This document shows positions 63,199 to 64,000 of a stretch of DNA of 64,000 nt, piece by piece. This DNA comes from Dawidia cretensis. GTDB lineage: Bacteria; Bacteroidota; Bacteroidia; Cytophagales; Cyclobacteriaceae. Within the stretch, counting starts at the first letter, position 1, and every line of letters starts with the position of its first letter. The translations under genes and the position numbers were made by a program. The stretch is taken from NCBI RefSeq assembly GCF_018598175.1, contig NZ_JAHESE010000026.1, forward strand, positions 48,585 through 112,584, written 5' to 3'. The notes under the pieces were generated by a model. The model was given only the letters and a program-made list of their open reading frames with translations, was not told the DNA's origin and did no database searches.

Positions 63199-64000
63199 TG
63201 GGACAGAAGATTAATCCAATAGGCCTGCGCTTAGGCATCGTACGTGGCTGGGATAGTGCCTGGTACGGTGGCAAGACCTTCGCTGATAAACTGGTTGAAG
63301 ATCAGAAGATCAGAGAGTATGTTCAGGCTCGTATTCCCAAAGGCGGTATTGCCAAGGTTGTCATTGAACGCACGTTGAAACGCATCACCCTGACTATTCA
63401 CACGGCTCGTCCCGGTGTTGTAATCGGTAAAGGCGGTGGCGAAGTAGATAAGATCAAAGAAGAGCTGAAGAAGATCACGAACAAAGATGTTCAGATCAAT
63501 ATCTACGAGATCAAGCGTCCTGAATTGGATGCGAAACTGGTAGGTGAGTCTATCGGCCAGCAGATCGAAGCCCGGATCTCTTACAAGCGTGCGATGAAGC
63601 AAGCGATTGCCTCAGCGATGCGTGTAGGTGCAGAAGGCATCAAAATCAAGACTTCAGGTCGTCTGGCCGGTGCCGATATGGCCCGTACAGAACAATATAA
63701 AGAAGGTCGGATTCCCCTGCACACCCTGCGTGCGGATATCGACTACGCTCTTTCTGAGGCACAGACTGTATACGGTAAGATCGGTATCAAGGTATGGATC
63801 TTCAAGGGTGAGGTTTACGGCAAGCGTGACCTGTCACCGAACGTAGGTCTGGCCAGCAACTCAGGCGGTGAGCAGCGCGGTGACAACCGTGGCGGTGGCC
63901 GTGGTGATCGCAACGAACGCGGTGGTAACCGTGGTGGTGGTGATCGTCGTGGAGGCGGTGGTGGAGATCGTCGTGGCGGTGGTCGCGATAGTGGTGGTGG
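63198..64000 (+). CDS. rpsC: 30S ribosomal protein S3 (C-terminus cut by window edge)
   Basis: The visible 267 residues start at the ATG at 63198. Standard S3 features: [20 protein letters not shown], the KH type 2 domain with [20 protein letters not shown], and the C-terminal half with [20 protein letters not shown] and [15 protein letters not shown]. Beyond residue about 217 comes a long Arg/Gly/Asp-rich tail ([20 protein letters not shown] and more) that is still running at the window edge, longer than in enteric S3. The tail may bind RNA. Confidence 0.96.
   Translation, partial: MGQKINPIGLRLGIVRGWDSAWYGGKTFADKLVEDQKIREYVQARIPKGGIAKVVIERTLKRITLTIHTARPGVVIGKGGGEVDKIKEELKKITNKDVQINIYEIKRPELDAKLVGESIGQQIEARISYKRAMKQAIASAMRVGAEGIKIKTSGRLAGADMARTEQYKEGRIPLHTLRADIDYALSEAQTVYGKIGIKVWIFKGEVYGKRDLSPNVGLASNSGGEQRGDNRGGGRGDRNERGGNRGGGDRRGGGGGDRRGGGRDSGG

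Overview
This 64 kb window comes from the chromosome of a member of the Bacteroidota, most likely Cytophagia-like. The evidence is two SusC/SusD outer-membrane systems, a protein with a type IX secretion (type B, gliding-associated) C-terminal domain next to a PorP/SprF protein, a divergent ECF sigma/FecR pair, a promoter of the Bacteroidota type (TTTG-N19-TAnnTTTG), and general absence of Shine-Dalgarno sequences. Most of the window is chromosomal core of roughly 50-55% GC. One AT-rich two-gene insert (54.5-56.5 kb) stands out. I saw no tRNA, rRNA, CRISPR array, insertion sequence or phage gene.

Layout. 1-1.3 kb: start of a MocR-type regulator and an ECF sigma factor. 1.6-13.3 kb: FecR anti-sigma, a signalling SusC with an STN domain, SusD, a discoidin/Fn3 surface protein, PorP/SprF, then two secreted HExxH metalloprotease-like proteins. 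13.3-16.4 kb: a DUF1501/DUF1800 pair, the latter frameshifted. 16.7-20.6 kb: a LytTR protein and a glycosyltransferase/oxidoreductase/aminotransferase operon. 20.8-21.9 kb: two small exported proteins. 22.1-28.2 kb: a TPP-riboswitch-controlled thiamine operon thiS-thiC-(thiE-like)-thiD-thiE-thiG-thiH. 28.2-30.3 kb: an LPS-core-type kinase and a GT9 glycosyltransferase. 30.4-37.3 kb: EamA transporter, GNATs, DJ-1/PfpI protein, PLP decarboxylase, ilvE, zinc-type dehydrogenase. 37.3-41.1 kb: DUF4374 lipoprotein with a TonB receptor. 41.3-47.0 kb: small enzymes, phosphopantetheinyl transferase, WD40, DivIVA, folB, ChaN. 47.1-52.1 kb: second SusC/SusD/lipoprotein operon. 52.3-54.0 kb: alpha-glucan phosphorylase. 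54.5-56.5 kb: AAA ATPase plus TOPRIM-like protein. 56.5-59.4 kb: PKD/FKBP-like lipoprotein and a FecCD-type ABC transporter. 60.1-64 kb: ribosomal protein operon from rplC to rpsC (cut by the window end).

How the genes work together. The first locus looks like a surface nutrient-acquisition unit under cell-surface signalling: SusC with its STN domain can talk to FecR, which holds a sigma factor. The thiamine operon makes both the thiazole and pyrimidine halves of thiamine, but no thiF is present. Two distant promoters, that of the MocR gene at the left end and that of an EamA transporter at 30.5 kb, carry the same 42-bp element with identical spacing, which suggests one regulator controls both.

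The best candidates for new biology are: the ATPase/TOPRIM-like pair, a possible anti-phage module; the shared MocR operator; an alpha-glucan phosphorylase whose PLP-binding lysine position is threonine; and three unrelated 11-bp-period repeat clusters in the spacer before rplC.
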